A program made the position numbers and the translations under genes. A model generated the notes under the pieces. It saw nothing but the letters and a program-made list of their open reading frames with translations. It did not search any database and was not told the origin of the DNA. A stretch of 64,000 nt of DNA. It comes from Paludibacteraceae bacterium (lineage in GTDB: Bacteria; Bacteroidota; Bacteroidia; Bacteroidales; Paludibacteraceae). Of this stretch, positions 7,569 through 16,345 are shown piece after piece; within the stretch, counting starts at the first letter, position 1, and each line of letters starts with the position of its first letter. The DNA lies in NCBI GenBank assembly GCA_017478225.1, contig JAFVDX010000041.1:1-64000 (forward strand). The letters are read 5' to 3'.

Positions 7569-8408
7569 TTAACTCTCGAATACAGCCATTGCCCAATGGT
7601 CTTTTTCGGTTACTGCTATGAGACGCATATTGAGATGAGCCGCTTTGTCTTCGAGCAGAGGCAAATCTTCTGTGTAAAAACCACTTATAACTAACTTACC
7701 TGACTTGTTTAAGCAAGAAACATATTTGGGCATATCCATTATTAATATATTTCTGTTGATGTTGGCAAGGATAATATCGAAATGTTTGTCTGAAAGTGCT
7801 TTCGCATCTGAAGTTATGATATCTATATTTGAAACGCCATTGAGTTGGCAGTTCTCTTTAGCATTGTCTGTACACCAAGTATCTATATCAATAGCCGTGA
7901 GAGGTTTTGCACCTCGTTTGGCTGCAAGAATTGCAAGTACAGCCGTGCCACAACCCATATCGAGCAATGCTTTATTTTGCAAGTCGGCACTTAGAAGATA
8001 CGACAGAATCATATATGTTGTTTGGTGATGACCTGTGCCAAATGCCATACGAGGATTGATAGTGATGTCGTATTTATATGCTTTATCCGGTTTTTGAAAT
8101 GAGGAATGAATAATGCAATCGTCGTTAATGATGATGGGTTGAAAATAATTTTTTTCCCATTCTTCGTTCCAATCTTTATCCTCACATAATTCAGTTTTTA
8201 CATAAGTAATACCTTCGTAATGAAAATCGTTTAGTGCATTGTTTAGCATATCTAAATCAAATTGTGAAGTTTGAATGTATGCTAAAATATCGTTGTTATC
8301 AAGGTCAACAAAACTTTCGTAACCAAGTTCGGATAAGCGATTTATCCAAATGTCTTTAACAAAACTTTGATTGGCTGAGATGTTGAAAGTGGATTGAGAG
8401 TACTGCAT
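7569..8408 (-). CDS. prmA: Ribosomal protein L11 methyltransferase PrmA
   Basis: This is a 279-residue SAM-dependent methyltransferase that trimethylates ribosomal protein L11 in the cytoplasm. Family signatures are Phe-Gly-Thr-Gly-His-His-Gln-Thr-Thr (residues 123-131), the SAM motif Asp-Met-Gly-Cys-Gly-Thr (150-155) and Ala-Asn-Ile-Asn-Arg-Asn (215-220). The frame is open upstream to 8483, but the ATG at 8408 gives the normal PrmA N terminus and leaves a leader of about 75 bases. A minus-strand -7 box (CAAAGGTA on the plus strand, 8486-8493) fits that leader. Confidence 0.95.
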   Translation of the reverse strand: MQYSQSTFNISANQSFVKDIWINRLSELGYESFVDLDNNDILAYIQTSQFDLDMLNNALNDFHYEGITYVKTELCEDKDWNEEWEKNYFQPIIINDDCIIHSSFQKPDKAYKYDITINPRMAFGTGHHQTTYMILSYLLSADLQNKALLDMGCGTAVLAILAAKRGAKPLTAIDIDTWCTDNAKENCQLNGVSNIDIITSDAKALSDKHFDIILANINRNILIMDMPKYVSCLNKSGKLVISGFYTEDLPLLEDKAAHLNMRLIAVTEKDHWAMAVFES

Positions 8409-8531
8409 AATGATTGTGTTTTTAAGTTGGTTATGAGTTGATTTGATGTGAATAGGATAGTTTTCTGTGTCCTCTATGCACAATGCAAAGGTACTACTAT
8501 TTTTTGAAAAAATAAATTTTTTGAAAAAATA

Positions 8532-8563
8532 TTTGCACTATTTAAAAAATTGCTGTACCTTTG
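8532..8563 (+). promoter_or_regulatory. Bacteroidota-type promoter for tRNA-Arg
   Basis: TTTG at 8532-8535 and TACCTTTG at 8556-8563 are separated by 20 bases, matching the Bacteroidota sigma-ABfr consensus. Transcription would start about 20 bases before the tRNA. The prmA -7 box lies back to back with it at 8486-8493. Confidence 0.8.
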
Positions 8564-8589
8564 TAGCCGCTTTTGAGAGATAAAGTGTT

Positions 8590-8663
8590 GGTCCATTAGC
8601 TCAACTGAATAGAGTACCACACTACGGATGTGGGGGTTGCAGGTTTGAATCCTGCATGGATCA
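8590..8663 (+). tRNA. tRNA-Arg (anticodon ACG)
   Basis: The sequence folds as a full cloverleaf. The acceptor stem is GGTCCAT with ATGGATC, including one G-T wobble, and the discriminator is A. The D stem is GCTC/GAGT, the anticodon stem CCACA/TGTGG, the loop CTACGGA (anticodon ACG) and the T stem GCAGG/CCTGC. The 3' CCA is not encoded. The ACG anticodon, read as ICG after modification, decodes CGN arginine codons. Confidence 0.95.
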
Positions 8664-8664
8664 C

Positions 8665-8693
8665 AAAAAAACTTACCGAGAGGTAAGTTTTTT
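8665..8693 (+). terminator. Rho-independent terminator after tRNA-Arg
   Basis: An A-rich run leads into the inverted repeat ACTTACC-GAGA-GGTAAGT, followed by a T run at 8689-8693. It lies 2 bases after the tRNA and points the same way. Confidence 0.85.
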
Positions 8694-8763
8694 GTTTTAT
8701 TTTATATGTATTTTTTTATACATGGCTTTACTAAAGTTTCCAAAGTGGAAACTTTAGTTGATA

Positions 8764-9612
8764 TTATACCGTATCCATAAAACTTCTTTGCACTTTGTTG
8801 AATATCACTATTCCGATAAAAAGTAGCACAATCATGAAGCAGAAACTATAAGCGAGCATGCCCCACGAGAACTCTCCTACGCCCAACATGCCGTATTTGA
8901 ATGCCTCTAAAATACCTGTAAGAGGATTTAGCGACATGAGGAGTCTGAGTTTTGTGTTAGTAACTGTAGAGAGCGGATAAATGACAGGCGTCGCGTACAT
9001 CCACAGGCTAACGAAAAATGAAAGCAAGAGTTGCAGGTCTCTATATTTTGTTGTCATAGAAGAGAATAAAATTCCGAATCCCAATGCCAATCCTGCAAGC
9101 ATTATGACAAGTATGGGGATGAGTAGGGCATACCAGTTGGTATAAATAGTTATTGGAGTGAAGAGTTGGTAATAGGCATAAATAGTGAGGAAGAGCGAGA
9201 ATTGAATAAAGAATCGTACTAAATTGCTTGTGACGGTGGCAATTGGCATAATAAGTCTTGGGAAATAAACTTTGCCAAATATGCCGGCATTATCAATAAA
9301 GGTGTTGCTTGTTTTGTTGAGGCAATCTGAGAAATACTGCCAGAAACTGATGCCTGCGAGATAGAACAAAGGTTGTGGGAGGCCGTCAGTGGAAATATGA
9401 GCAATGCCGCCGAATACGACCATATACATCACAGTGGTCATCAAAGGCTGAATAACAAACCAAAGAGGTCCCAAAACGGTTTGCTTATATTGAGTAATGA
9501 TATTCCGTTTGACAAATAGTTCACATAAGTCTCTATATGCCCAAAGTTCTTTTAGATTGATATCTAAAAGTTTATTTTTAGGTTTAATTTCAGTTGACCA
9601 TTGTTGTTCCAT
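8764..9612 (-). CDS. ABC-2 type permease, polysaccharide/O-antigen exporter (Wzm-like)
   Basis: This is a 282-residue inner-membrane permease with six predicted transmembrane segments. Its N-terminal cytoplasmic region has the Leu-Trp-Ala-Tyr-Arg-Asp-Leu segment. Gly-Pro-Leu-Trp-Phe-Val-Ile-Gln-Pro and Tyr-Ala-Thr-Pro-Val-Ile-Tyr-Pro are signatures of ABC-2 polysaccharide exporters. The ATG at 9612 was preferred to the longer frame from 9675, which would start inside its own promoter. No ATP-binding partner lies next to it in the window, which is unusual because the ATPase gene is normally adjacent. Confidence 0.88.
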   Translation of the reverse strand: MEQQWSTEIKPKNKLLDINLKELWAYRDLCELFVKRNIITQYKQTVLGPLWFVIQPLMTTVMYMVVFGGIAHISTDGLPQPLFYLAGISFWQYFSDCLNKTSNTFIDNAGIFGKVYFPRLIMPIATVTSNLVRFFIQFSLFLTIYAYYQLFTPITIYTNWYALLIPILVIMLAGLALGFGILFSSMTTKYRDLQLLLSFFVSLWMYATPVIYPLSTVTNTKLRLLMSLNPLTGILEAFKYGMLGVGEFSWGMLAYSFCFMIVLLFIGIVIFNKVQRSFMDTV

Positions 9613-9644
9613 AAATAAACTGATATGTCTTTTGAAAATGCGTG

Positions 9645-9676
9645 CAAAAGTACTATAAGTTTTGTAAATATACAAG
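9645..9676 (-). promoter_or_regulatory. Promoter of the ABC permease gene
   Basis: Read on the minus strand, CTTG (plus 9673-9676) and TACTTTTG (plus 9645-9652) are separated by 20 bases. They overlap the divergent promoter of the next gene, so the two genes may compete for RNA polymerase. Confidence 0.65.
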
Positions 9677-9691
9677 AAAGTAGTAATTTTG
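9661..9691 (+). promoter_or_regulatory. Promoter of the T9SS cargo gene
   Basis: TTTG at 9661-9664 and TAATTTTG at 9684-9691 have a 19-base spacer. The ATG follows 22 bases after the -7 box. The element overlaps the permease promoter on the other strand. Confidence 0.7.
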
Positions 9692-9713
9692 CGCTCTAAA
9701 ATTTATTGTATAT

Positions 9714-11216
9714 ATGAATCAATTATATTTCAGACGACTGATTTGTGTGATTGCTTTTTTTGCTGCTGTTTTATTGCATGCCGAGCAGGTAACATATACC
9801 GTAAGTTCTTCTTCTTCGGTGGAAATGTCGGGAACAGGCGTTGAAGGCTCTTATGCCGAATACGAAAAATCATCGACTACCGGTGCTAAAGGACAGATGA
9901 CGAGTGGAAATTTTACTCGTTTAAGGATATATGACTTTGTATGTACTCAGATTAATTCTGTAACTTTAGAGATGCGTTCAAACAGCAAGTCTGGTGCGGG
10001 TTCGCTTAGGATGAGTATAGGCGAAGATAATGTTTGGGTGATTGAGAATCAGTCGTTTTCTAAGAAAGGTTGGAATGGTTCATTTTCTTCTCAGTTGGTG
10101 CCGATTACTTATGTATTCAAAGATAAAAGAAAAGTAGCGAGTGGTGAGGTGATAGAGATATATGTTGAGGCGTCAGAAAATTCTTTGTATGTAGAGAGTT
10201 ATACGATTGATTATACTCCTGCAGTGCCTCAAGCGCATTATGTGAGATTACTGACGGGTACTTCTGATGAGTTTGAAGATATACACGAGAAGTCACCTAG
10301 GGCGGGAGTGTTGTTGCCTGATTATGACTACAATGATGGTGAGTGGTGTTTCGTGGGGTGGACGGATATGCCTGTTTACGAGGCAGATAACTATATGAAT
10401 TGCTACAAGGGTGGGGAGAGATATTTTCCTGTCAAAAACACTGCGTTGTATGCTCTTTATGCTACTGCTGATACTTATTTGAGTCAGAATTACTACAACA
10501 ACACATCCTATTTGTCGGGGGAATATATGATAGTAGAGACTTATTCGGGACTTATGGCTTATGGAAGTGTGGATACTAAAACGGGTAAATTGGCGACTCT
10601 CAGTATAAAAGAAAACCTAACAAAAGAAGATGATAAATATACAAATTCTATTGATGCTATTATCTCAAATTGTATATATAACATTGATTTTCTGCCTGAT
10701 AGTTTACTAACTATCTATAATGCTTCTGACAGGTCTTATGTTGGATTTCCTACAAGTAGTGGTAATAGGCTTACAAAGACAAAGACAGAATGGTCGTGGC
10801 TGGAATTGCCAGATAAGACAATGTGGATTTATCACAAGTGGTCTGGTGGTCAGATACGCTCATTGTTTGTTGAGGATAATCAATTCTTATGCACAATGAT
10901 AGTACCATCATCTGAAGGTATAGTGTTGTTTGATATAAGTGAATTTCCGGATAGACAAAATAATCCTACAAGATATACATGTTTGGCTCAGAAGGTGGAA
11001 GATGACTTGAACGATGGGCAAGAAGAAGTATTTACGGATGATGTGATAGTTGCCAATAATCAAGTGCATAATCCTTATAATAAGTTGGTTAGAGTGTTTG
11101 ATGTGTATGGAAAATTGGTTGCTGAAAATAGTGGTAATATAAGTCTTGATAGGCTGTCTTGTGGAGTTTATATAATAGTAATAGAAAATACAAGGATTAA
11201 ACTTTTTGTTCCTTAA
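9714..11216 (+). CDS. Secreted protein with type IX secretion C-terminal domain
   Basis: This is a 500-residue secreted protein with a signal peptide ending near His-Ala-Glu-Gln. About 160 residues of Ser/Thr-rich beta-type sequence follow, then a middle region of no known family. The last 40 residues form a type A T9SS sorting domain: Val-Arg-Val-Phe-Asp-Val-Tyr-Gly-Lys-Leu-Val, then Leu-Ser-Cys-Gly-Val-Tyr, and a final Lys-Leu-Phe-Val. The protein should cross the outer membrane by type IX secretion and be anchored or released at the surface. The middle region could not be assigned. Confidence 0.85.
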   Translation: MNQLYFRRLICVIAFFAAVLLHAEQVTYTVSSSSSVEMSGTGVEGSYAEYEKSSTTGAKGQMTSGNFTRLRIYDFVCTQINSVTLEMRSNSKSGAGSLRMSIGEDNVWVIENQSFSKKGWNGSFSSQLVPITYVFKDKRKVASGEVIEIYVEASENSLYVESYTIDYTPAVPQAHYVRLLTGTSDEFEDIHEKSPRAGVLLPDYDYNDGEWCFVGWTDMPVYEADNYMNCYKGGERYFPVKNTALYALYATADTYLSQNYYNNTSYLSGEYMIVETYSGLMAYGSVDTKTGKLATLSIKENLTKEDDKYTNSIDAIISNCIYNIDFLPDSLLTIYNASDRSYVGFPTSSGNRLTKTKTEWSWLELPDKTMWIYHKWSGGQIRSLFVEDNQFLCTMIVPSSEGIVLFDISEFPDRQNNPTRYTCLAQKVEDDLNDGQEEVFTDDVIVANNQVHNPYNKLVRVFDVYGKLVAENSGNISLDRLSCGVYIIVIENTRIKLFVP

Positions 11217-11248
11217 TTTGTCAGTATTATAAACTTTTTGTAATTTTG
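11217..11248 (+). promoter_or_regulatory. Promoter of the outer-membrane protein gene
   Basis: TTTG at 11217-11220 and TAATTTTG at 11241-11248 are 20 bases apart and lie 16 bases before the ATG at 11265. This is a close match to the Bacteroidota consensus, and it probably drives the run to at least 14533. Confidence 0.75.
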
Positions 11249-11264
11249 CACGATATTTCAAGTA

Positions 11265-12482
11265 ATGCGCTTTTATAAGCATATAATATTATTTTTGATG
11301 TTGTTGTTGGCAGTATCGCTGTCGGCTCAAAATAACACATCTTCTCCATATTCTCGATTCGGCTATGGTGAGTTGAATGATAATGTACCCGGTGCATATA
11401 GAGCAATGGGTAGTGTCGGTTTGGGTATGAGGAATAGTAAAGTGATAAATCCATCGCAGCCTGCATCGTATAGTGTAGTAGATAGTGCAACCTTTATGTT
11501 TGATATTGGTGCAAGCGGAATGTGGACTAATCATGATGATGCTTATGGTAAAAGAGACAATGGAAGCGGAAATTTGGAGTATCTGACCTTGCAAGTGCCA
11601 TTCTGGAAATACATAGGTTTCTCGGCTGGTGTGATGCCATATTCCATGGTTGGATATAACCTTACAGAAAATGATACTACTGCCAATCATCCTTTTACTC
11701 GGCAGTATTATGGTAAAGGTGGAGTGACGGAAGTGTATGGCGGTTTGTCGTTTAACATAATGAATTGGGTGGCATTAGGAGCGAATATCTATTACATGTT
11801 TGGCGAAATAAACAATACTCGCTCGCTTACATTTTCTGATTCTTTCTTCACTAATGTTAACGAGCAGTCTGCATTGAGAGTTAGTGATTTGAGATTTCGC
11901 TATGGTTTGCAATTTTTCCATACATTTAAGGAAAAGCATACTATTGTGTTAGGTGCGGTATTTGAGCATAAATCGCGGTTTAATGTGAGGTACTTGCTTG
12001 ACGAAACCATCAGAAGGGATACTATAATCCAGACAGACGACAGGAATGGTTTTGGTTTGCCGATGATGTATGGTATAGGTGCAAGTTATACCTACGACAA
12101 TAGGCTTACTGTTGCTTTAGATTATTCAGTTACTAACTGGTCTCAGATAAACTATTTTGCGCAGACAGGTCTTTTGAAAGACCGCGGGAGAATATCAGTT
12201 GGCGCGGAATATAGGCATAATGCTTTAAGTAAGAAATACGCTGAGCGCATGCCTTGGAGATTAGGCTTTAGTATGTGTGACTCGTATCTGCATGAAATCC
12301 CATCAAAAGAATTTACAGTATCGTTAGGCTTTGGCTTTCCTCTGCGTAATATAGGAACGGTTATAAATACCTCGTTTGAGTATGGTCATAGAGGTTCGGC
12401 TGATACCTTGGAAGAGAATTTTATACGCTTCACATTGAACGCGCAGATAGTGGAGACATGGTTTCTTAAACGAAAGTTATAA
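11265..12482 (+). CDS. Outer-membrane beta-barrel protein
   Basis: This is a 405-residue protein with a signal peptide (ending Ser-Leu-Ser-Ala-Gln) followed by alternating amphipathic strands rich in Tyr, Gly and Phe, as in FadL/OmpP1-like barrels. The mature N terminus, Ser-Ser-Pro-Tyr-Ser-Arg-Phe-Gly-Tyr-Gly, is typical of a Bacteroidota outer-membrane family. It lies upstream of a TPR lipoprotein and LptC, an arrangement I recall from other Bacteroidales, so it may take part in envelope assembly. The ligand, if it is a transporter, is unknown. Confidence 0.8.
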   Translation: MRFYKHIILFLMLLLAVSLSAQNNTSSPYSRFGYGELNDNVPGAYRAMGSVGLGMRNSKVINPSQPASYSVVDSATFMFDIGASGMWTNHDDAYGKRDNGSGNLEYLTLQVPFWKYIGFSAGVMPYSMVGYNLTENDTTANHPFTRQYYGKGGVTEVYGGLSFNIMNWVALGANIYYMFGEINNTRSLTFSDSFFTNVNEQSALRVSDLRFRYGLQFFHTFKEKHTIVLGAVFEHKSRFNVRYLLDETIRRDTIIQTDDRNGFGLPMMYGIGASYTYDNRLTVALDYSVTNWSQINYFAQTGLLKDRGRISVGAEYRHNALSKKYAERMPWRLGFSMCDSYLHEIPSKEFTVSLGFGFPLRNIGTVINTSFEYGHRGSADTLEENFIRFTLNAQIVETWFLKRKL

Positions 12483-12554
12483 ATCCTTTTGGCACGGTAA
12501 TTGGACTTAATAAGAAAAACGATTATGAATAAGAATCAAATAAAATTATTGTAT

Positions 12555-13967
12555 ATGAAAACCAAATTGTTATTAGTAGTATCACTGTGCGTGGCTTCGG
12601 TATTAGGTTGCTCGGCACAGAAAGTTAAGAAGGACAAGAAAAGTAAAAAAGATGCCGCAGTGGTAGAACAAGTAAAGACTGATGCTCCTAAAGCAGAAGT
12701 TAAAGAAGATGCGGATCCTGTGGTTACAAAAGAATGTCTGACTGATGTAAGTCTTTTCAGCGAATCAGTAAAAAACAAGCAATATGCTGATGCTGTTGAG
12801 CCTTGGTATAGGGTTTATGAGCAATGCCCGAATGCTAATAAGGCAATTTATTCTCAGGGACCGAAGATTATAGAGTGGCAACTCTCGCAGGCTCAGACCG
12901 AAGAAGAGAAATTGCGCCTTAAACAAACTTTGATGGAGATTTATGATAAGAGAATGAAATACTTCGGCAATGATCCCAAATATCCAAAAGCATATATATT
13001 AGGAGAAAAGGCAATGGATTATTGCCAATACTTTACAGAGGACGAGTTGAAACTCCAGGCTCGTGATTGGTTTGAAGAGTCGGTTGACGGAATGGGCGGT
13101 CAGAGTAAAGTAAGTCTCTTGAATAAATATGCAGAGGTAAGTAATAATATATACAAATCAGACCCGGAGAAGTATGGTGAGCAGTATATAGCCGATTATC
13201 AGAAGATATCAGATGCTTTGACCGCCATAGTAAATGACCAGACCAACAAGAACTCTGGTGCTGCAAAGCAATATAAAGATTATATTGATCAGATTTTTGC
13301 CAACTCAGGTGCTGCCAATTGTCAGAAACTTGATGAGTTGTATGCTCAGGCAGTACAAGACAACTTGCAGAATGGTGAAGAATTGGCAAAGATTATGAAA
13401 CTCTATCGTCGTGTTCGTTGCACTGAGTCAGATGTATATTTTGCAGCAGCAGAGGCATCGCATAAGTTGCAACCTACAGCAGAATCTGCAGCCGGTTGTG
13501 CAGCAATGAGTGCAAAGAAAGGCGATTACAAAGCAGCGGTTGACTATTACGATCAAGCATTTGAATTGGCTGACGGAGCAGATGACAAGTCAAACTATCT
13601 GTATAATAACGCTCTCTACTGCTATCAATACTTGAATCAATACTCACGTGCTCGCGACTATGCTAATCGCTCATTGGAAGTAATTCCTGACCAAGGTCGT
13701 TGCTATTTGCTTATAGGTCTGATGTATGCAAGCAGCAAACCATATAATGATCCAGTGCTTAATAAGACAGTGTTCTGGGTGGCAGTTGATCAGTTTAATA
13801 AAGCAAAACAGGTTGACCCGACTGTAGTAAACGAAGCCAACAAATTTATTCAGGCATATAGCAAATTCTTCCCCACAACAGAAGAGGTGTTCTTCCAACC
13901 TGAATTGGGCAAAGGAAAGCCGTTTACAGTAGGAGGCTGGATACAAAGAACCACAACTTGTCGTTGA
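12555..13967 (+). CDS. TPR-repeat lipoprotein
   Basis: This is a 470-residue protein with a lipoprotein signal (Ser-Val-Leu-Gly-Cys), a Lys/Asp-rich linker, then helical tetratricopeptide-like repeats over most of its length. Clearer TPR units appear near the C terminus (for example Tyr-Lys-Ala-Ala-Val-Asp-Tyr-Tyr-Asp-Gln-Ala). The ATG at 12555 begins the signal peptide; earlier in-frame starts add a poor leader. The stop TGA overlaps the lptC ATG by one base. It is probably a periplasmic or outer-membrane scaffold; partners are unknown. Confidence 0.82.
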   Translation: MKTKLLLVVSLCVASVLGCSAQKVKKDKKSKKDAAVVEQVKTDAPKAEVKEDADPVVTKECLTDVSLFSESVKNKQYADAVEPWYRVYEQCPNANKAIYSQGPKIIEWQLSQAQTEEEKLRLKQTLMEIYDKRMKYFGNDPKYPKAYILGEKAMDYCQYFTEDELKLQARDWFEESVDGMGGQSKVSLLNKYAEVSNNIYKSDPEKYGEQYIADYQKISDALTAIVNDQTNKNSGAAKQYKDYIDQIFANSGAANCQKLDELYAQAVQDNLQNGEELAKIMKLYRRVRCTESDVYFAAAEASHKLQPTAESAAGCAAMSAKKGDYKAAVDYYDQAFELADGADDKSNYLYNNALYCYQYLNQYSRARDYANRSLEVIPDQGRCYLLIGLMYASSKPYNDPVLNKTVFWVAVDQFNKAKQVDPTVVNEANKFIQAYSKFFPTTEEVFFQPELGKGKPFTVGGWIQRTTTCR

Positions 13968-14533
13968 TGATAAAGAATAATTCATATAATCAAGGCATCG
14001 CCATACTGAGTATGGTGGTGCTTTGTTGTTTTATGAGTTGTCATCATGATGTAAAACCCCGTGCGCAAGCGGTGGAAGATAGGGCGGCAATGCCCCTGTT
14101 GCTTGCAGATACGGTAACAACACTTATATCTGATTCAGGTATTACTCGATATCGAATAAAGACTGCGCGATGGGAGATGTATGACAAAGCCCAACCTGCT
14201 TATTGGGAGTTTCCTGAAGGCATTTATTTGGAGCGTTTTGCACAGGACTTGTCAATAGAGGCATCTCTTGAGGCAGATTATGCATATTACAACGAAGATG
14301 AACAACTTTGGGAATTGGACCATAATGTGAAGATGATGAACCTCGAAGGGGAGCATTTTCAAACCGAACAACTTTTCTGGAATCAGAAGACAGAAAGAGT
14401 ATGGTCTGACTCTGCAATAACCATCATTCGTGAGGCATCAATCATTCATGGCGTAGGGTTTGAGTCAAATCAGACAATGACTAAATATACTATTCTGAAT
14501 CCTACCGGTACAATACCAATAAAAGACGAATAA
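13967..14533 (+). CDS. lptC: LPS export protein LptC
   Basis: This is a 188-residue protein with an N-terminal hydrophobic segment ending in Phe-Met-Ser-Cys, so a probable lipoprotein. A beta-strand-rich domain follows, with Thr-Ala-Arg-Trp-Glu-Met-Tyr-Asp and Phe-Pro-Glu-Gly-Ile-Tyr-Leu-Glu. This matches LptC of Bacteroidota. LptC lies between the inner-membrane LptBFG exporter and the LptA bridge and carries lipopolysaccharide through the periplasm. The ATG overlaps the upstream stop (TGATG), so the pair is translationally coupled. Confidence 0.85.
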   Translation: MIKNNSYNQGIAILSMVVLCCFMSCHHDVKPRAQAVEDRAAMPLLLADTVTTLISDSGITRYRIKTARWEMYDKAQPAYWEFPEGIYLERFAQDLSIEASLEADYAYYNEDEQLWELDHNVKMMNLEGEHFQTEQLFWNQKTERVWSDSAITIIREASIIHGVGFESNQTMTKYTILNPTGTIPIKDE

Positions 14534-14558
14534 GAAAGTAAAACAAAAAATCATTGAT

Positions 14559-15302
14559 ATGAAATTGCTTGAACATAAAGTGGCGCTGATTACCGGTGCT
14601 GCACGAGGAATAGGTAAGGCTATTGCTCTTAAATTTGCCTCAGAAGGTTGTGATGTTGCCTTTACTGATTTAGTAATCAACGAAGCCGCTGCAGAAACTT
14701 TGCAAGAAATTCGCTCAATGGGTGTCAAAGCAGAGGCGTATGCGAGCAATGCGGCTGATTTTGAGGCAGCACATCAGGTGGTCAAACAAATAAAAGAGGA
14801 ATTTGGAAAAATTGATATATTGGTTAATAACGCCGGCATTACTAAAGATGGTCTTCTGCTGCGTATGACTGAAAGTCAGTGGGATCAAGTGATAAATATC
14901 AATTTGAAATCAGCCTTTAATTTCTGTCATGCTTGTGCTCCTATTATGGCATCACAGCGTTCTGGTTCAGTGATATGCCTTTCGTCTGTTGTTGGTTTAG
15001 GTGGTAATGCTGGTCAAGCCAATTATGCCGCATCTAAAGCAGGTATGATAGGGCTAACTAAATCATTTGCAAAAGAATTTGGCTCAAGGGGGGTTCGTGC
15101 CAACTGCATCGCTCCCGGATTTATTATCACCGACATGACAGCGTCCTTGCCTGAAAAAACTCTTGAAGAATTTGTCAAGATGATTCCTATGCGTCGTGGC
15201 GGAACCGTTGATGAAGTAGCCAAAGTAGCACTGTTTTTGGCTTCTGACCTGGCTTCTTATGTGTCAGGACAAGTGATTCATTGTTGCGGTGGCATGTCGT
15301 AG
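14559..15302 (+). CDS. fabG: 3-oxoacyl-ACP reductase FabG
   Basis: This is a 247-residue short-chain dehydrogenase that reduces 3-oxoacyl-ACP with NADPH in fatty acid synthesis. The cofactor loop Thr-Gly-Ala-Ala-Arg-Gly-Ile-Gly lies at residues 12-19, and Asn-Asn-Ala-Gly at 90-93. The catalytic Ser (142/143), Tyr156 and Lys160 (Tyr-Ala-Ala-Ser-Lys) are all present. Length is normal. It starts 25 bases after lptC and ends 10 bases before menG, so it belongs to the same run. Confidence 0.93.
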   Translation: MKLLEHKVALITGAARGIGKAIALKFASEGCDVAFTDLVINEAAAETLQEIRSMGVKAEAYASNAADFEAAHQVVKQIKEEFGKIDILVNNAGITKDGLLLRMTESQWDQVININLKSAFNFCHACAPIMASQRSGSVICLSSVVGLGGNAGQANYAASKAGMIGLTKSFAKEFGSRGVRANCIAPGFIITDMTASLPEKTLEEFVKMIPMRRGGTVDEVAKVALFLASDLASYVSGQVIHCCGGMS

Positions 15303-15312
15303 TACAGAGAAT

Positions 15313-16017
15313 ATGAATGAGAAACAAAATATAGGCTCTCTTTTTAATCGTATTGCTCATAGTTACGATTCGCTTAATCATTTACTTTCACTCAATATTG
15401 ACCGCTATTGGCGTCGAAAAGCCGTTAAAATGCTGAGGCCTGCTGATAGCCAAACGGTTTGTTGCTTGGATGTGGCTATTGGCACCGCTGATTTGGCTAT
15501 TGAAATTATAAACCAAAAAAAAGCAGATATAATAGTGGGGATTGACTTGTCTGACGAAATGATGAGAATAGGTAAAGAAAAAGTGCAGAAGAAGAACTAT
15601 TCTGAGTCAATCTCTTTTCTTAATGAGAGTGCACTTTCTATGCCTTTTGAAGACAATTCGTTTGATTTAGTCACCTGCTCATTTGGTGTTCGTAATTTCT
15701 CTGATTTAGATTTAGGACTGAGCGAGATGTATAGAGTGATGAAAAAAAATGGTCAACTGATGATTCTCGAATTCTCGTATCCTAAAAATAAGTTAATTGC
15801 TTTTATATATGACTTGTATTTTAGTCATATACTACCATTTGTGGGCAGACTATTTAGCAAGGATAAAACGGCTTATACATATCTTAACAGAAGCGTAAAG
15901 AATTTCGTTTGGGGTGATGAATTTCTTAAACATCTGAAGAAAATAGGCTTTACTGATTGTTCTATTATGCCACTTACTTTTGGCATTGCCACTGTATATA
16001 CTGCCATAAAAGACTAA
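15313..16017 (+). CDS. menG: Demethylmenaquinone methyltransferase
   Basis: This is a 234-residue class I methyltransferase of the UbiE/MenG family, converting demethylmenaquinone to menaquinone at the membrane. It has the N-terminal Phe-Asn-Arg-Ile-Ala-His-Ser-Tyr-Asp segment, the SAM motif Asp-Val-Ala-Ile-Gly-Thr-Ala-Asp and Ser-Phe-Gly-Val-Arg-Asn-Phe. The ATG at 15313 was chosen over an earlier GTG that overlaps fabG. Menaquinone rather than ubiquinone is expected in this phylum. Confidence 0.92.
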   Translation: MNEKQNIGSLFNRIAHSYDSLNHLLSLNIDRYWRRKAVKMLRPADSQTVCCLDVAIGTADLAIEIINQKKADIIVGIDLSDEMMRIGKEKVQKKNYSESISFLNESALSMPFEDNSFDLVTCSFGVRNFSDLDLGLSEMYRVMKKNGQLMILEFSYPKNKLIAFIYDLYFSHILPFVGRLFSKDKTAYTYLNRSVKNFVWGDEFLKHLKKIGFTDCSIMPLTFGIATVYTAIKD

Positions 16018-16345
16018 TTCACCATTATACACACTGTGTTTTACGACCCCATATCTGTGATTTGCTAAAAAGTCTTTTTAACACAATTTAGGGGTGTCTC
16101 GTTTACAAATTTAACATTTTTTACGTTATTTTTGTTATTTTTACATTGTTTTGCTTGTATATATAACAAAATGTTTATACCTTTGCCGCGCAAATGATGC
16201 TTATAGTATCGTTTGTTTTATGGTATTAAGGTGTATAACATTTTGTTATATTAGTTGTGTGTTAATGTCTTTATTCACTGACTGCACTTGTGCTTTATAA
16301 GCATTGTGTGGTGTTGTATAAATCAAGGTATAAAATAGTCTGCCT
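16018..16345. other. Intergenic region before the giant surface-protein gene
   Basis: These 328 AT-rich bases hold no supported gene. A promoter -7 box, TACCTTTG, lies at 16178-16185, with a CTTG -33-like element at 16154-16157 (20-base spacer). A start there would leave a leader of about 150 bases before the ATG at 16346. Confidence 0.65.
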
